From contig VCMS01000148.1 in NCBI GenBank assembly GCA_022539475.1, forward strand, positions 62,001 through 126,000: a DNA stretch of 64,000 bases, written 5' to 3'. Below, one piece after another: positions 1 through 10,608 of this stretch. A program made the position numbers and the translations under genes. Position 1 is the stretch's first letter. Each line of letters opens with the position of its first letter. The DNA comes from Gracilaria domingensis. Taxonomy: Eukaryota > Rhodophyta > Florideophyceae > Gracilariales > Gracilariaceae. Below the pieces are notes generated by a model, which did not search any database, was not told the DNA's origin, and saw nothing but the letters and a program-made list of their open reading frames with translations.

Positions 1-187
1 TTGAACATCCGTTACGGTCGTGAAATAACCGAAACGGTTCAAGCCCCAGTTTGGGAATCGAACTAATCTCAACCTGTTTTTCGGGACCCTTCCGGGATTT
101 AGTCTCTTTCCCTTGACTTTCTTGTCGGGCAACGCGGTTATTCTTTTCCGTTTTCCCTGATGGTCTTTCCTTTCTTTTTATCTATGA

Positions 188-1162
188 CGAACCTTTTTGA
201 GACACCTCAGGAATTACGTGTCTGAGCGCGAGCAAGACTGGCATGATTTCGTCCAGCCCTTGGTCTTCGCGTACTACTTCCAGGTTCATGGAACCACAGG
301 GACGACACTTTTTGACTTGGTGCTAACGCCACACCCACCTGGGATCGCCGTGGACATCCCAACTACCTCTATCTCCCCAGCTGGGTCTGATAATCCGAAT
401 TCGGTCGCAGTGAAACGTCGGAGACGCGCGCGTATTCGGTATCCCCTTTCGAAGGCCGAAGCGACAATGGACCGTGTACAGCGGAGCTACAAGGCCGACT
501 TCGATTCCCGTGTACGGGCTCAGCTCTCATTTTCGCCTGGGAACTACGTCTTTCTAGACCGCAATCCACGGAAAGCAACGTAGACTGCGGAGGAAGAAGG
601 CGTCTCCCGCATGCTCCTTCCTAGGACAACTGGTCCCTTTCGGGTTTTCAAAGCTACAGACACAACTGTGACCATCTTGGACGGCGACCTGCACGACACG
701 GTCTCCATCGACCGTATCACGAAAGCCCCACAGGGTCTTGACGCGGCCGAGTCACCGACGACACAGCCGAAGTCGCCTTAACCCGCATCAGCCCCACAGG
801 GAACGCCGACGCCTGTTTCCGAGGCGTCTAACCCCACTCGGAACGCTCCTTCTGAGCCACAGTCTACTGGCCCTAAACAGGTCTCGGTCGCTCCTAAGAC
901 CTTCTCTGAACCCTCTGGGACACCTCTCCCAGACGTGGGACTGCCGTCTGAACTCCTCGAAGAGGAAGGCAACGATTCCCGCGAATGGGTCGTAGAAAAA
1001 GTCCTGAACGAGGGTGTGACCCCTGGTGGGTCTGCAGTCGTCAAAGTCTGATGGTACGGCTACCCACCTCCGAGAGACTCCTGGGAGCCCCTCGACAACA
1101 TTCTCTTTACCTTTGTCGCCCACTTTCGCGCGCGACGCGACCGCGCACGCTCGCGCAACTGA
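188..1162 (+). pseudogene. Decayed tail of a Ty3/gypsy chromovirus pol (integrase C-terminus and chromodomain)
   Basis: Residues from about 188 to 580 align by eye with the end of the integrase in elements A and B: an LRxYV motif, then a tract matching the DxRV and GNYVFL region. One frame carries stops at 581-583 (TAG) and 779-781 (TAA), with integrase-tail similarity continuing between them. The same frame resumes at 983-1162 with a recognisable chromodomain: EWVVEKV, then WYGY, then SWEPLDNI. A TGA at 1049-1051 sits where the other copies have an arginine codon. The cage position that is Tyr in A and Bis Trp here, and the canonical SWEP motif is kept, so this is a different lineage from A and B. 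The catalytic core upstream is not recognisable in the first 190 bases. A dead fragment cut by the window edge is the simplest reading. Confidence 0.75.
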
Positions 1163-3056
1163 ACGCAACCTCTTTCGAGGACTTTGGAGTGCTTTTCCCA
1201 TCTCGGGTAAGAAAAATTTTGGCATAGTCTCCACCCGGCTATGGCGACCACAATTTTTCCCGGCGGGATAGCTCGCTTTCAAAGTCCTTATGGGTCTCGC
1301 GAAGGCCTTCGGAAGGCTTCGCAACGTTTTCGGAGAAGTTTGGACCCCTTGGGGACGATCTAGGACGACTTGGAACGTCCGCAGTACTGAGCGGCTGACC
1401 TTTTGAGGACTCTGCACACAAGCCGCAGCGCATCACACTGCTGGCATGCGCCGTTGCACGCACGGGACACCGGCGTTGGCCACGCGTGCGCCGTTGCACG
1501 CTCGAATCACCCACGTGGGACACGCGCGCGCCATGCACAAGCGCGCGCGCCGTTGCACGCTCGAATCACCCACGTGGGACACGCGCGCACCATGCACAAG
1601 CGCGCGCGCCGCTATGCGCCGTCGCATGGGTGCCAAACGCCACGTGGCCCACGCCTATGGGTAGCCGATTGGGTATACAGTATTGCCCGTAGGGACGCGG
1701 TCTGGCACGATCAAAAACTAATAAGTATTTTGATGTGCCACGCACCCCAAATCGGGCATTGCGAGCCTCTGAAACGCCCGCGTTCCCAAGCTACGGGCAA
1801 AATAAAGAATAGCGCTTTTCGACCCCATCTAGGAGGGTAATTTTCGGCACGAATTTTTTGATTCGCCTCGCAAGTAACCCTTTGGGAAATCAGGCGGTTT
1901 TGGCCTATTCACCTATAGAGGACATGCCTATTTGGCTGCCACGCGTACTGTGCACCCCCTCGCCTTGCTGGCACGTGCCGCGCGGACGCGCGCCGCGCCG
2001 TGCACGCGCGCGCGTCCCAGCAACGTCGCCCCGGTTCAACTGGCGGGGAACTCTCGGCGCTTGGAGTCCAAGCGCAACCCAAGAAGGGGAGGGGACCCAA
2101 GCAGGGCTCAATTTGCGACAAAAGCGCAGTGTCGTACGCTGCGCACCCCGACCGCACCGCTGGTGTGCACGCGCTGGCCCTCGAGAGGGATGAACGCACA
2201 GCAACCGTGCCGCGCACACGCGTCCTGCAAAGGCAAAATGGAGAAGCTGAAGCTCTTTATTGACTCAAACGAGCCAAAGCGAGCTACGCATTCCCACCAC
2301 TGGTACGAAGACGGTGACGGACCGCACTGGCGGGAACGTCCATGTTCGATTCGGAAGACGCCTTAGAGGACTCATCCTCCGCAGGTGCTGGCAGCGAGCA
2401 AACCCCACCGGGACCACCAACCCCTAGGGAACTTGGAACCTTCTCGAAATGCCCCTCCTCAGGGTTGTACGCGTTAAGAAGAGTACATGTTGCGGGAATG
2501 GCAACTTTTGGAAGGCGAAAAAGATACGAACCGTCCGGGACATGTGAGGAGTCCTTCGACCGCTGCTAGCAGGTGGTTGGACGCCTGCGATTCGTAGCTC
2601 CCACCAGGGTCAATGAAAGTTGTCCCTCTGTCCAACGCGATTGGTTTCGAAGCACAGCGTCCCCATGGGATGCCGTAGCTCGGTGCGTACAGAAAGCGAA
2701 CGCCTGTCACTGGGACATGTGTCCCCTTGGGAAAACAACTTCGAGGGTCTCTCTCTCTCATGTTGTACGACCCTGGGAGGGAAACTATACCCATTGGGAA
2801 CAAACGTTTGTCGTCGACGCCCGTCATTTCAACACAATGCGTAATCGGAAAGACCCTACGGAGGGATACAGGAGAAACTGAAGCGCCTGCAGAGGAATGT
2901 TGATGAGTGAAACGGACCCACAGCGGATTGAATGTACAATTATTCGTACTATGTCTCAGACCCTCCCCGGGATGGGAAAGCTTCTCAGCTCGAACCGTGT
3001 ACTGGTCACAGGTGCGTCAACCCTCCATGGGGTACAGCAAGACCCATTCCATTTTC
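1163..3056. other. Gene-free stretch left of element A
   Basis: No open frame here looks like protein: translations are Arg/His-rich and differ by frame. The stretch contains the tandem repeat at 1451-1608. Between about 2390 and 3040 there are many short motifs of the form CCC-few bases-GGGA (for example around 2664, 2730, 2790), like those at 15.1-17.4 kb. Because element A was inserted at 3061/15010, this stretch and the one after 15015 were originally continuous. Confidence 0.6.
1451..1608. repeat. 59-base tandem repeat, one partial and two full units
   Basis: A partial unit (1451-1490) is followed by two nearly identical 59-base units (1491-1549 and 1550-1608). Each begins CCGTTGCACG, contains CCCACGTGGGAC (a palindrome centred on CACGTG), and ends in a run of CG dinucleotides. 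A degraded further unit follows. No coding role is visible. Confidence 0.8.
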
Positions 3057-3061
3057 GATAG
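3057..3061. repeat. Target-site duplication of element A, left copy (GATAG)
   Basis: GATAG lies directly before the TG of the 5' LTR, and the same five bases follow the CA of the 3' LTR at 15010-15014. Five bases is the usual duplication size for Ty3/gypsy integrase. The match fixes both ends of the element. Confidence 0.95.
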
Positions 3062-4035
3062 TGTAGAGCAACGCATTTTGCGTGGTTATCAGGATGATGC
3101 GCCTCATATACTTAGGGGAGTGATACGAGGATGCACTCGAAGAGTTATGAGTTGGACCCAATTTTGGCGGTTACTTTTGACATGGCTTTCCCACAGTTAC
3201 CTGTAATCAGGGTTGCCATTGCTGGCCAATACCGCTAGGTGGACGCGTGTACTACACCACCGTGTGTGTGCATATTACGGGACAATAGGTAGTGCACCTG
3301 AGGTGCCTGACACTGGGCTAGCCACGTGTACGGACCCCTGCGGGTGTGCACCACGTGTACATAGTTAGTTTAGACCTACTTAGGTGAGCTCGACCTCGTC
3401 GTCGCGAGCACCTTTGTAAAGTCAACCCGAGCACTTCTAAGTGAACTCTTTGTCGAGTAGCGCTCTCTTGAGTGGACTCTACACGAGTGAGGCTCTGGCG
3501 CCAACCGCCTACGTGGGTTATCACTCTCGCGAGTATAGCCACGTCTGGTTACGGTGGTCCTACCCTCTCGGTACCTTTGAGGAACATCTGTTGTTGATGT
3601 CGGGACCTGAGGGTCGTACCGAGGAGGTATAGGACTACATTACGAAGTGATCCGACTCTGTATAGAGTTTTGCCATGTTTACGGAAACCCGTGCATTACC
3701 GTTGGAGGATCTCGCCCCGCTCCGGGCACAGTGCCGAGGAGGCCCTACCCGTCGCGTGTGGGTGTTGTTTGGTTGTTGTTTTCTGTTGCTTTCCCTCTCG
3801 GGGCTACACCTGTCGTTGGTCGTGTTTCATCGTTGCCGATACCACCCCATCTCTGGAGTTTCTCATCGTTTCCTCACCACGTGGCCTAGCACCTCTGTAG
3901 GTATAGCCAGTTGCCACTTCGGCCTTACAACCGAGTTACGGTGGTACAGAGGGCTCTGTCACTGGTTTGCCATCTCTCACGAGAGCGGACCTTCGGACAG
4001 TCTGGTGGGTTTCACTCTTCCGAGTTTGCCCCACA
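3062..4035 (+). repeat. 5' LTR of element A
   Basis: 974 bases beginning TGTAGAG and ending CCCCACA (TG...CA). It is repeated at 14036-15009 with six visible substitutions (four in a cluster near 3591-3605, one near 3892, one near 3966). Short ORFs inside it are not supported as genes. Confidence 0.95.
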
Positions 4036-4038
4036 AAG

Positions 4039-4050
4039 TGGTCTCCCGAC
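4039..4050 (+). other. Candidate primer-binding site of element A
   Basis: TGGTCTCCCGAC begins three bases after the LTR. TGG pairs with the CCA end of a tRNA. Element B has the same site at the same spacing with one base changed (CCCGGC). I cannot name the tRNA from memory. Confidence 0.7.
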
Positions 4051-4279
4051 CTAGAACCGTTTTAGGTCACTGTCGTGGAATTGACTTGATTGTTGACGGA
4101 TCACCGTTTTCTGACAACGAGCAGGGGACTCTTTAGAGTTTTGGAGGTTGACAACTTTTGAACGTGAACCGCTGACGTGGTGGTTTACCGAGAAGGTTTA
4201 TTGAGTTTTCTTGTTCTTTGGAGACTCGTGTACGAGTTTAACTGGATCATCTGGATCAGATTGCCTACTGGTTTCCAGT

Positions 4280-6349
4280 ATGCCGCAACCGCCTCGAGGT
4301 TCTCGAGCTGGTTCAGCGCGGTCGTCAGCTGCGGTTCCACCCGTTGCACCGACGTCCCGGTCTATCCCAGATGAGGCGCAACCTCTTGAGGTCGTACCCC
4401 GCCCCCGGAGAACGCGTTCAGTTACGGAAGCACCCAAGGGAAATGTGGGTTCTGCTCAACCCGTCGTTGAGACACCATCCATGGTTAACCCTAACGCTGC
4501 TACCGTAGCCGAGTTGGCTAGGTTGGAATCCCGCTTGGATATTAATCACGCTGCTCACGTGGAACTCCTACAGGATGTTACCTCGTTGAGGACGCAGGTT
4601 GATAATGCCCAGGTGAGGGATGTCTCAGGAGACTTACGTCTTCTGAGAAGGGACGTGAATTCCATTATGGAAAATCTGGGTACCCCAGACGTCTTCGTCA
4701 GGGAGTACCGGGCATTTGTCGAGGAAATGCGCACCGATATCGGTCGAATTCGTTCGCGCTTGGAAACGCTGGAGGATACAATCCGCATGGATGAAGCTGT
4801 GGACGCACAGGTTCCTCAAGGAAATCCATCTGCGGATGAAGACCATCGTTCGGTGAAGCAGAAACGTCGACACCCAAAACGAGTTCACTATGATTCGGAT
4901 TCATCGCGCTCTGACTCGAGCGGCATGACTGAAGACAGTTCGTCAGATTCATCTGATAGTGATGACAACCGTCATAGGTCACGTTCGACACGGTCGAAAG
5001 CGACGCAGTCTACTCAGGCAGTGATGAGATCACGCGTGAAAGGACGGCGCCACTTGGGACTCAAAGAGTTAAAGCCGACGGACCCGCTCTACACAAAGCT
5101 GTTGTCGTACCGCTATTATCGGTTGGAGGATGTTACTTCGAATCGCTCCTCGCGAGGAACCGGTAAGGTGAAGGACTACATTCGAAGGTTGAATGTTACC
5201 CTTGAAACAAGGAAGTTCTCGGGGACAGATCCTATCCTTATCTTGGATTTCCTTGCCAGGTTCGTCCAGGAGGCCGATATACTCGGTATGAGTGAAGCAC
5301 AGGCATATGTGGCACTGCCGTACTTCCTAACAGGGACTGCGGAAGATCAGTACAACTCAGTTCGAGGAACCTCGAGAGCCTCGGAAGGAGGAGTCACGTG
5401 TTGGCCGGAAGCCGTGAACTACCTTCTCAGGTCGTACGCGACTTCCAACGCGATTTACAGCGCTACTCTTGCTGTTCGCGACACTAGACAGAAGAGTGAA
5501 GAATCTGAAACGGTTTATTCAACGCGGTTGAACAAAGCGTTTCACCGATGTGGTAATGTGTATTCCGCACAGGAGCGGTGTACCATGTTTGTTGATGGTT
5601 TGGACCCCACCATTCGGTCGTTGGTCGCTCGCCGACGCGAGGAAAAACGCCGAATGACGTACCTAGAGTTGGTTAATTACGCCCAGGCGGAAGGAGAGAC
5701 GTATCGAGCCCGCAACCCGGGGCAGCGCCGCTCGAAAGCGCTACTCGCGGAGAGTTCATCACCATCGATGTCGGTTTTGCGACGTGAAACCGCTGTCGGT
5801 GATGCTGATAACGTCCACTTCATCGGAAGTAACCCCGATTCTTACGGATCTACGGACCTGCCGTCAACCTCGATTCCGAGCACGGAAGAAGACCCCGCAT
5901 TGTATGCCCAAGGTGTCCGGGTGCGTGCAGCCCCGCTGCCTTACGCTAACAATTCGTCGCGTCTGAACCGTCCAGGGTGGAAGGACACAGCACCACAACG
6001 TCGAGTGGACAATCGCCCTCGCGACAAACCGGCCTCGGTCATATGTTACCAGTGCTACCTTCCAGGTCACGTATCGACGCAGTGCGTATTTCCGCCGTCG
6101 CACCGGCCGAAAATTATTGCGTATTACGACGCCCTCACGCCCGAGGAAAAGGAATCTGTTCCACGAAAGGAATATGATAAGGCCAGAGCTGAACTGGGAT
6201 TACCGGTTCCGGTCTATGCTCAGCCCTCCGTTCCGGCACAGGCACCTTCGAACCAGGTTCAAGGCGAAGTACCCACGCATGGGGTTCAGTTAGGCCCCCC
6301 GAACGGAGTTCACGCACCGAATTCGGTGAGCCCCGTTCAGAAAAACTGA
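4280..6349 (+). CDS. gag: Gag of element A (nucleocapsid/capsid polyprotein)
   Basis: The first ATG in the frame is at 4280, giving 689 residues that form the particle in which reverse transcription occurs. A Pro/Ser-rich start is followed by a likely coiled coil (about 80-190) and a Ser/Asp-rich tract (about 205-235). Next comes a capsid-like core (about 295-500) resembling the retrotransposon Gag domain, with WPEAVNYL and the heptad-like stretch after it. One zinc knuckle follows near 588-601, CYQC-LPGH-STQC, spacing CX2CX4HX4C, which binds RNA. No stop interrupts it, whereas element B has three. The frame ends in AAA AAC TGA, and pol is already open in the -1 frame there. Confidence 0.9.
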   Translation: MPQPPRGSRAGSARSSAAVPPVAPTSRSIPDEAQPLEVVPRPRRTRSVTEAPKGNVGSAQPVVETPSMVNPNAATVAELARLESRLDINHAAHVELLQDVTSLRTQVDNAQVRDVSGDLRLLRRDVNSIMENLGTPDVFVREYRAFVEEMRTDIGRIRSRLETLEDTIRMDEAVDAQVPQGNPSADEDHRSVKQKRRHPKRVHYDSDSSRSDSSGMTEDSSSDSSDSDDNRHRSRSTRSKATQSTQAVMRSRVKGRRHLGLKELKPTDPLYTKLLSYRYYRLEDVTSNRSSRGTGKVKDYIRRLNVTLETRKFSGTDPILILDFLARFVQEADILGMSEAQAYVALPYFLTGTAEDQYNSVRGTSRASEGGVTCWPEAVNYLLRSYATSNAIYSATLAVRDTRQKSEESETVYSTRLNKAFHRCGNVYSAQERCTMFVDGLDPTIRSLVARRREEKRRMTYLELVNYAQAEGETYRARNPGQRRSKALLAESSSPSMSVLRRETAVGDADNVHFIGSNPDSYGSTDLPSTSIPSTEEDPALYAQGVRVRAAPLPYANNSSRLNRPGWKDTAPQRRVDNRPRDKPASVICYQCYLPGHVSTQCVFPPSHRPKIIAYYDALTPEEKESVPRKEYDKARAELGLPVPVYAQPSVPAQAPSNQVQGEVPTHGVQLGPPNGVHAPNSVSPVQKN
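6340..6346 (+). promoter_or_regulatory. Candidate -1 ribosomal frameshift site between gag and pol
   Basis: The gag frame reads CAG AAA AAC TGA, giving the heptamer G AAA AAC directly before the stop. The pol frame is -1 relative to gag and has been open since 6193, overlapping gag by about 157 bases. A shift here gives a Gag-Pol fusion without an ATG. The same bases are kept in element B. The first base of the heptamer is not ideal for classical slippage, so the exact site is inference. Confidence 0.5.
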
Positions 6350-6549
6350 CTTCGGGAGTTTCCCCTACGGGAGGGGCGCCTTCCGAGCCGAAGTTGAAGG
6401 CGCCCGAGGCGTCACAGCTTCGCTCCCCAGCTGTTAGAATCCTTTCAAGGATAGCGGCTACAACTGACGTGAGCTCAGAACACCTTTCGGTTCTACGTCG
6501 TCCGTGGATACGGTCCCGTAATCTCCGTATTCCGGAAAGAGTTCTTGTG

Positions 6550-9500
6550 ATGGCCAAGAGAAACTACAAAGTTTATGCCGATCTTGGCTTGTCTAACCAG
6601 TTCATGGTTCGACAGTTGTCTGTGTTGGATACAGGAGCTGCACCGAACCTGATTCACCTTGAGTTGGTGCCACCCGCGCTACGGGATGAAATTCGTCATG
6701 GTCCAGGTTTGGACATCGCGGATGCCAACAATAACCCGTTGCGTACTCTGGGGTACATACCTCTCATGGTACGATTAGGAACCTGTATGGTTAAAGTGGA
6801 TTTCATGGTTTGCAAAAGCATTGCCGCACCGGTGATACTCGGTTGTGACTTTTGTGATCGTTTTGTTGAAGCGATTCGACCTCGAGCTCGAGTTGTTACC
6901 ATGGATGATGGTTCCGAAATACCGATTGTAAGGAAACCGCTAAAGAGAGCTACACGCAAGCGCGTCCCGCTCCCTGCTGCACAGGAAGTTCTAACCGTCG
7001 ACCCGGTATCATCTAAGCTTCATGGGGCTCATGCCATCGCAGTCCCTGCGCAATCCCAAGTTTGGGTCACCATAACTACTAAGCAGTCTGGTCTACGTGT
7101 GGTACAACCATTGCCATCATTGTATGATCAGAAGCAACTCGCTTTGGCGAACGGAGTAATCTCGGTGGAACCCGACAAACCATTCAGAGTTTTGGTCGCC
7201 AACTTTGGCACAACCCGACAGTGGTTAGCTAAAAACCAAATCCTTGGTACCACTCTCCCACACCCTGCTGCTATCGTACCGACGAAGATACCCGTTGCGG
7301 ATGTTCTCGGTATAACCGATGCTAAGGAGGGGGAGGGATCAGCGGAAACCGCTTTTACCGCATCGGTTACCCCGGCGAGCGAAGTTACCGAATCGCTGGC
7401 ACCCACCGAGGGTAAAGCGTTGCCACCAGGAACGGAAGATACAGACCCTGTCAAGGAACTGGAACAGTTGAATTTTGATCATGTACCTGAATCTCATAGA
7501 GGTAAGCTAAGAGAAATGTTGAGGGAGTTCACACCCATGTGGGATGGATCCCTCGGGACAATTGGAATCACGGAACACCGTATTGACCTACTTCCAGGTA
7601 CTAGCCCCATTTCCCAACACCCATACCGGGCTGGTCCCAAAGCTAGGGAAGAAGAGCAATCTCAGGTTGAGAAGATGTTACGCGCTGGCGTCATAGAGGC
7701 TGCTCAATCCGCTTGGGCCTCACCCGTGGTGCTAGTTCCAAAAGCGGACGGATCGTGGCGATTCTGTATTGATTACCGTCGTCTAAATTCGGTCACCGTC
7801 AAAGACGTTTATCCCATACCCAGGATGGACGAATACATTGACTCGCTTGGGAGTGCTACAGTGTTCACCGCCTTGGATGCCAATTGGGGATACTGGCAAG
7901 TTCCGATCCGTGAAAAGGATAAGGACAAAACTGCTTTTGTGTGCCACCAAGGTTTGTACCGGTTTAAGCGAATGCCGTTCGGATTAACCAACGCACCGGC
8001 TACGTTTCAACGTGCTATCGATATCCTCTTGGCTCGATTCAAGTGGAAGACCTGCTTGGTGTATCTTGACGATATCATCGTGTTCTCCGATAACCTTGAT
8101 GACCACTTAACACACGTCCGGGACGTCATGAGAGTCCTCAGGGACGCGGGCATTACGCTGAAACTCAAGAAGTGCGAGTTCTTCACAGATTCTGTCAAAT
8201 ACCTAGGGCATATCATTCGACCTGGACAGCTCTCAGTTGACGCAGTTCGCGTGAAGTCGCTGAAGGAAGCAAAACACCCTACGACACAAACGGAACTCCG
8301 CAGTTTTCTGGGTCTTTGTAATGTATATCGGCGTTTTGTCCCGAACTTCGCAGATATTGCGACCCCCCTTAACCACCTTTTGAGAAAAGGTCAACCAGTT
8401 CAACTGGAACCCCTAGGCGACGCGGAAGCGTCTGCCTTTTCGGCATTAATTGACGCAGTAACGTCACCGCCAATCTTGGCTTTGCCTAAGCTAGGACTTC
8501 CATTCGAAGTAGACACTGACGCCAGTGCACACCAGGTTGGTTGCGCCCTGTTTCAGGTCACGGAAGACGGCGTGAGACATCCAATTGGATACTGGTCGCG
8601 ATCCTTGAACGTACACGAACGTAACTACTCAGTTTCGGAGAAAGAGTGCTTAGCCGTTGTATGGGCTCTAACTACACTGAGGCCATATCTTATGGGCAAC
8701 CATTTTACGGTACATACGGACCACTCATCTCTCCGATGGCTCATGGAAATCTCGGAACCATCAGGACGCTTGATGCGTTGGCGCTTGAGGTTATCGGAGT
8801 TCGATTTCACAGTTACGTACAAAAAAGGAACGTTGAATCTGCAGGCAGATGCACTCTCCCGCTTGGGAACAGATGCAGAAGCGGCACCAGTTGACGATCT
8901 GGACATACCATGCTTTATGGTGGAAGAACAAGCAGGTTGGGTCGAATCCTTGTCGGATGACATCTGTGACGACATCCTGCTCACTTCTGAGAAGTTGGAT
9001 CCCTTGACTGGATCTTTTGTACCCATCACTCCCGAGGAGATGATCCGAGAACAGCAAACGGATGAGTTTTGTACCCGAATTCGCGCTCGTCTCAATGGAG
9101 GAGATCGTATACCTTTTCAGGTTAACGATCAGGGGTACCTGGTTAGGTTGGTCGAAGCGTATACCCAAATTGTGGTCCCATACTCGCTGCAAAACCGTGT
9201 GTTGGTCATGACACACTATGTGAAGGTAGGAGCCCACCCAGGAGGTCGAAAACTATACTTGACCCTGCGTAGGGATTTTTACTGGCCGTCAATGGCATTG
9301 GACTGCTACGCGGTAGGACGCTCTTGCACCGAGTGCGCTAAGAATAACGTGAAACTTCGTAAGTACTCGAAGAAGTTAACGCTGTTCCCAGCACGGTCTC
9401 CTTTGGAGTTTATCGCTATCGATATCTTAGGTGAATTGATCAGAACCGCAAGAGGTAATCGATACCTTCTGGTTATCACCGATCGGTTCTCTAAGTTGGT

Positions 9501-10608
9501 ACGGACAGTCCCGCTGAAACGGATTACGGCCACCGTGGTTGCACAAGCTTTTGTCACCCACTGGGTCTTTGTGTACGGTCCACCGGTTCATCTATTATCA
9601 GATAACGGTTCACAGTTCACGTCGAAGTTTTTCCAGGACGTCTGTCGGATCTTGAGTGTCAAGAATCTATTTACGACCACCTACCACCCCCAAACAAATG
9701 GTCAGGTAGAACGATTTAACCGTACCATGCTGAATGCATTAAGATCTTATGTGGCAGATCATCCTAAGGATTGGGATTTGTATACGGACGCTATTACGTA
9801 TGCGTACAACACCCAAGTCCACCGGGTAACGAAGCTAGCACCTTTTGAGTTGGTATTGTCAAGAGTACCGCCACCGGTTGCAATCGAGGCTCAAGAAACG
9901 CTTTCTACGTACCCGTCTGTTGGGTTATACAGGAACGCTTGGAAGGATTGGTTAACCAAAATGGTACCGGTCGCTCGCACAGCGATGGATAAGGCGCAGG
10001 CCGCTTATAAGCGCAACTTCGATGCGAAGGTTAAGACCCCATTACCAAAGGTCAAACCAGACGATATGGTATTTCTCCGCAAAGAATACTATAATCCGGA
10101 GAAGGAACGCCGCCACAAGCTCTCGCCTATCGCGGAAGGACCCTACAAGGTTATTTCCGTCACGGACGATACCGTAGTATTGGATATCAATAATCTCCAC
10201 GAACGGATATCGTTAGACCGTGTCGCGCTGGCCCCACCACCCTACGTTCACGTTAACACCCAACTGGGTGAAGCTACAGGGGACGAACAGGTCGTATCTT
10301 CGCGCCCTGCGACTCTCCGCCCTGATCGCGGCTTATCGGATCTACCGAAGTCAGAATCACCCACGCGGGTAGCACAACCCGTTGCGGGAGACGAAGAGAA
10401 AACTCAACTAGAGTTGACCCCCCACCGGACGTCGTGGCTCCCGTACCACCGCCTAAGGAGGGGGAGGAAAGTACGGAACCCGTTACACCGGCGTCGCACG
10501 GTCACACTCTGTCGCAAGGTACCGCCACCAATCTCGCGGTCTCTACCGATAGCGTTGTGGTGCGCCGAGGCGCTGTACCTCGTGGTGATACTCCGTCGAG
10601 TTCGTTGA
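6550..10608 (+). CDS. pol: Pol of element A: protease, reverse transcriptase, RNase H, integrase
   Basis: The frame is open from 6193; the first ATG is 6550 (1352 residues), but expression as a Gag-Pol fusion is likelier. Residues from that ATG: aspartic protease LDTGAAPN near 27; reverse transcriptase with FGLTNAPATF and catalytic YLDD at 505-508; RNase H with DTDAS near 655, SEKECLAV and HTDHSSL; integrase zinc motif ending SCTEC near 926; catalytic Asp near 958 (AIDIL), Asp near 1018 (LSDNGSQF) and Glu near 1054 (QVERFN). All key residues are present. About 60 codons from the end a base is missing relative to element B (near 10398), so the last part is read out of frame and the true C-terminus lies at 10434-10802. 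Confidence 0.93.
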   Translation: MAKRNYKVYADLGLSNQFMVRQLSVLDTGAAPNLIHLELVPPALRDEIRHGPGLDIADANNNPLRTLGYIPLMVRLGTCMVKVDFMVCKSIAAPVILGCDFCDRFVEAIRPRARVVTMDDGSEIPIVRKPLKRATRKRVPLPAAQEVLTVDPVSSKLHGAHAIAVPAQSQVWVTITTKQSGLRVVQPLPSLYDQKQLALANGVISVEPDKPFRVLVANFGTTRQWLAKNQILGTTLPHPAAIVPTKIPVADVLGITDAKEGEGSAETAFTASVTPASEVTESLAPTEGKALPPGTEDTDPVKELEQLNFDHVPESHRGKLREMLREFTPMWDGSLGTIGITEHRIDLLPGTSPISQHPYRAGPKAREEEQSQVEKMLRAGVIEAAQSAWASPVVLVPKADGSWRFCIDYRRLNSVTVKDVYPIPRMDEYIDSLGSATVFTALDANWGYWQVPIREKDKDKTAFVCHQGLYRFKRMPFGLTNAPATFQRAIDILLARFKWKTCLVYLDDIIVFSDNLDDHLTHVRDVMRVLRDAGITLKLKKCEFFTDSVKYLGHIIRPGQLSVDAVRVKSLKEAKHPTTQTELRSFLGLCNVYRRFVPNFADIATPLNHLLRKGQPVQLEPLGDAEASAFSALIDAVTSPPILALPKLGLPFEVDTDASAHQVGCALFQVTEDGVRHPIGYWSRSLNVHERNYSVSEKECLAVVWALTTLRPYLMGNHFTVHTDHSSLRWLMEISEPSGRLMRWRLRLSEFDFTVTYKKGTLNLQADALSRLGTDAEAAPVDDLDIPCFMVEEQAGWVESLSDDICDDILLTSEKLDPLTGSFVPITPEEMIREQQTDEFCTRIRARLNGGDRIPFQVNDQGYLVRLVEAYTQIVVPYSLQNRVLVMTHYVKVGAHPGGRKLYLTLRRDFYWPSMALDCYAVGRSCTECAKNNVKLRKYSKKLTLFPARSPLEFIAIDILGELIRTARGNRYLLVITDRFSKLVRTVPLKRITATVVAQAFVTHWVFVYGPPVHLLSDNGSQFTSKFFQDVCRILSVKNLFTTTYHPQTNGQVERFNRTMLNALRSYVADHPKDWDLYTDAITYAYNTQVHRVTKLAPFELVLSRVPPPVAIEAQETLSTYPSVGLYRNAWKDWLTKMVPVARTAMDKAQAAYKRNFDAKVKTPLPKVKPDDMVFLRKEYYNPEKERRHKLSPIAEGPYKVISVTDDTVVLDINNLHERISLDRVALAPPPYVHVNTQLGEATGDEQVVSSRPATLRPDRGLSDLPKSESPTRVAQPVAGDEEKTQLELTPHRTSWLPYHRLRRGRKVRNPLHRRRTVTLCRKVPPPISRSLPIALWCAEALYLVVILRRVR
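7322..7335 (+). other. Internal copy 1 of the polypurine 14-mer
   Basis: CTAAGGAGGGGGAG, identical to the tract next to the 3' LTR, lies inside pol between protease and reverse transcriptase and encodes AKEGEG. Element B keeps it (40990-41003). It may act as a second plus-strand primer, as central polypurine tracts do in Ty1 and lentiviruses. Confidence 0.6.

Noticed and set aside
3318-3900. Short ORFs in the LTRs, found in all four LTR copies
   Set aside because: Their repetition only reflects LTR identity; none starts from a sensible promoter or resembles a protein.
6294-6300. CCCCCCG as the gag-pol slippery site
   Set aside because: It is GCCCCCG in element B, whereas GAAAAAC before the stop is kept in both copies.
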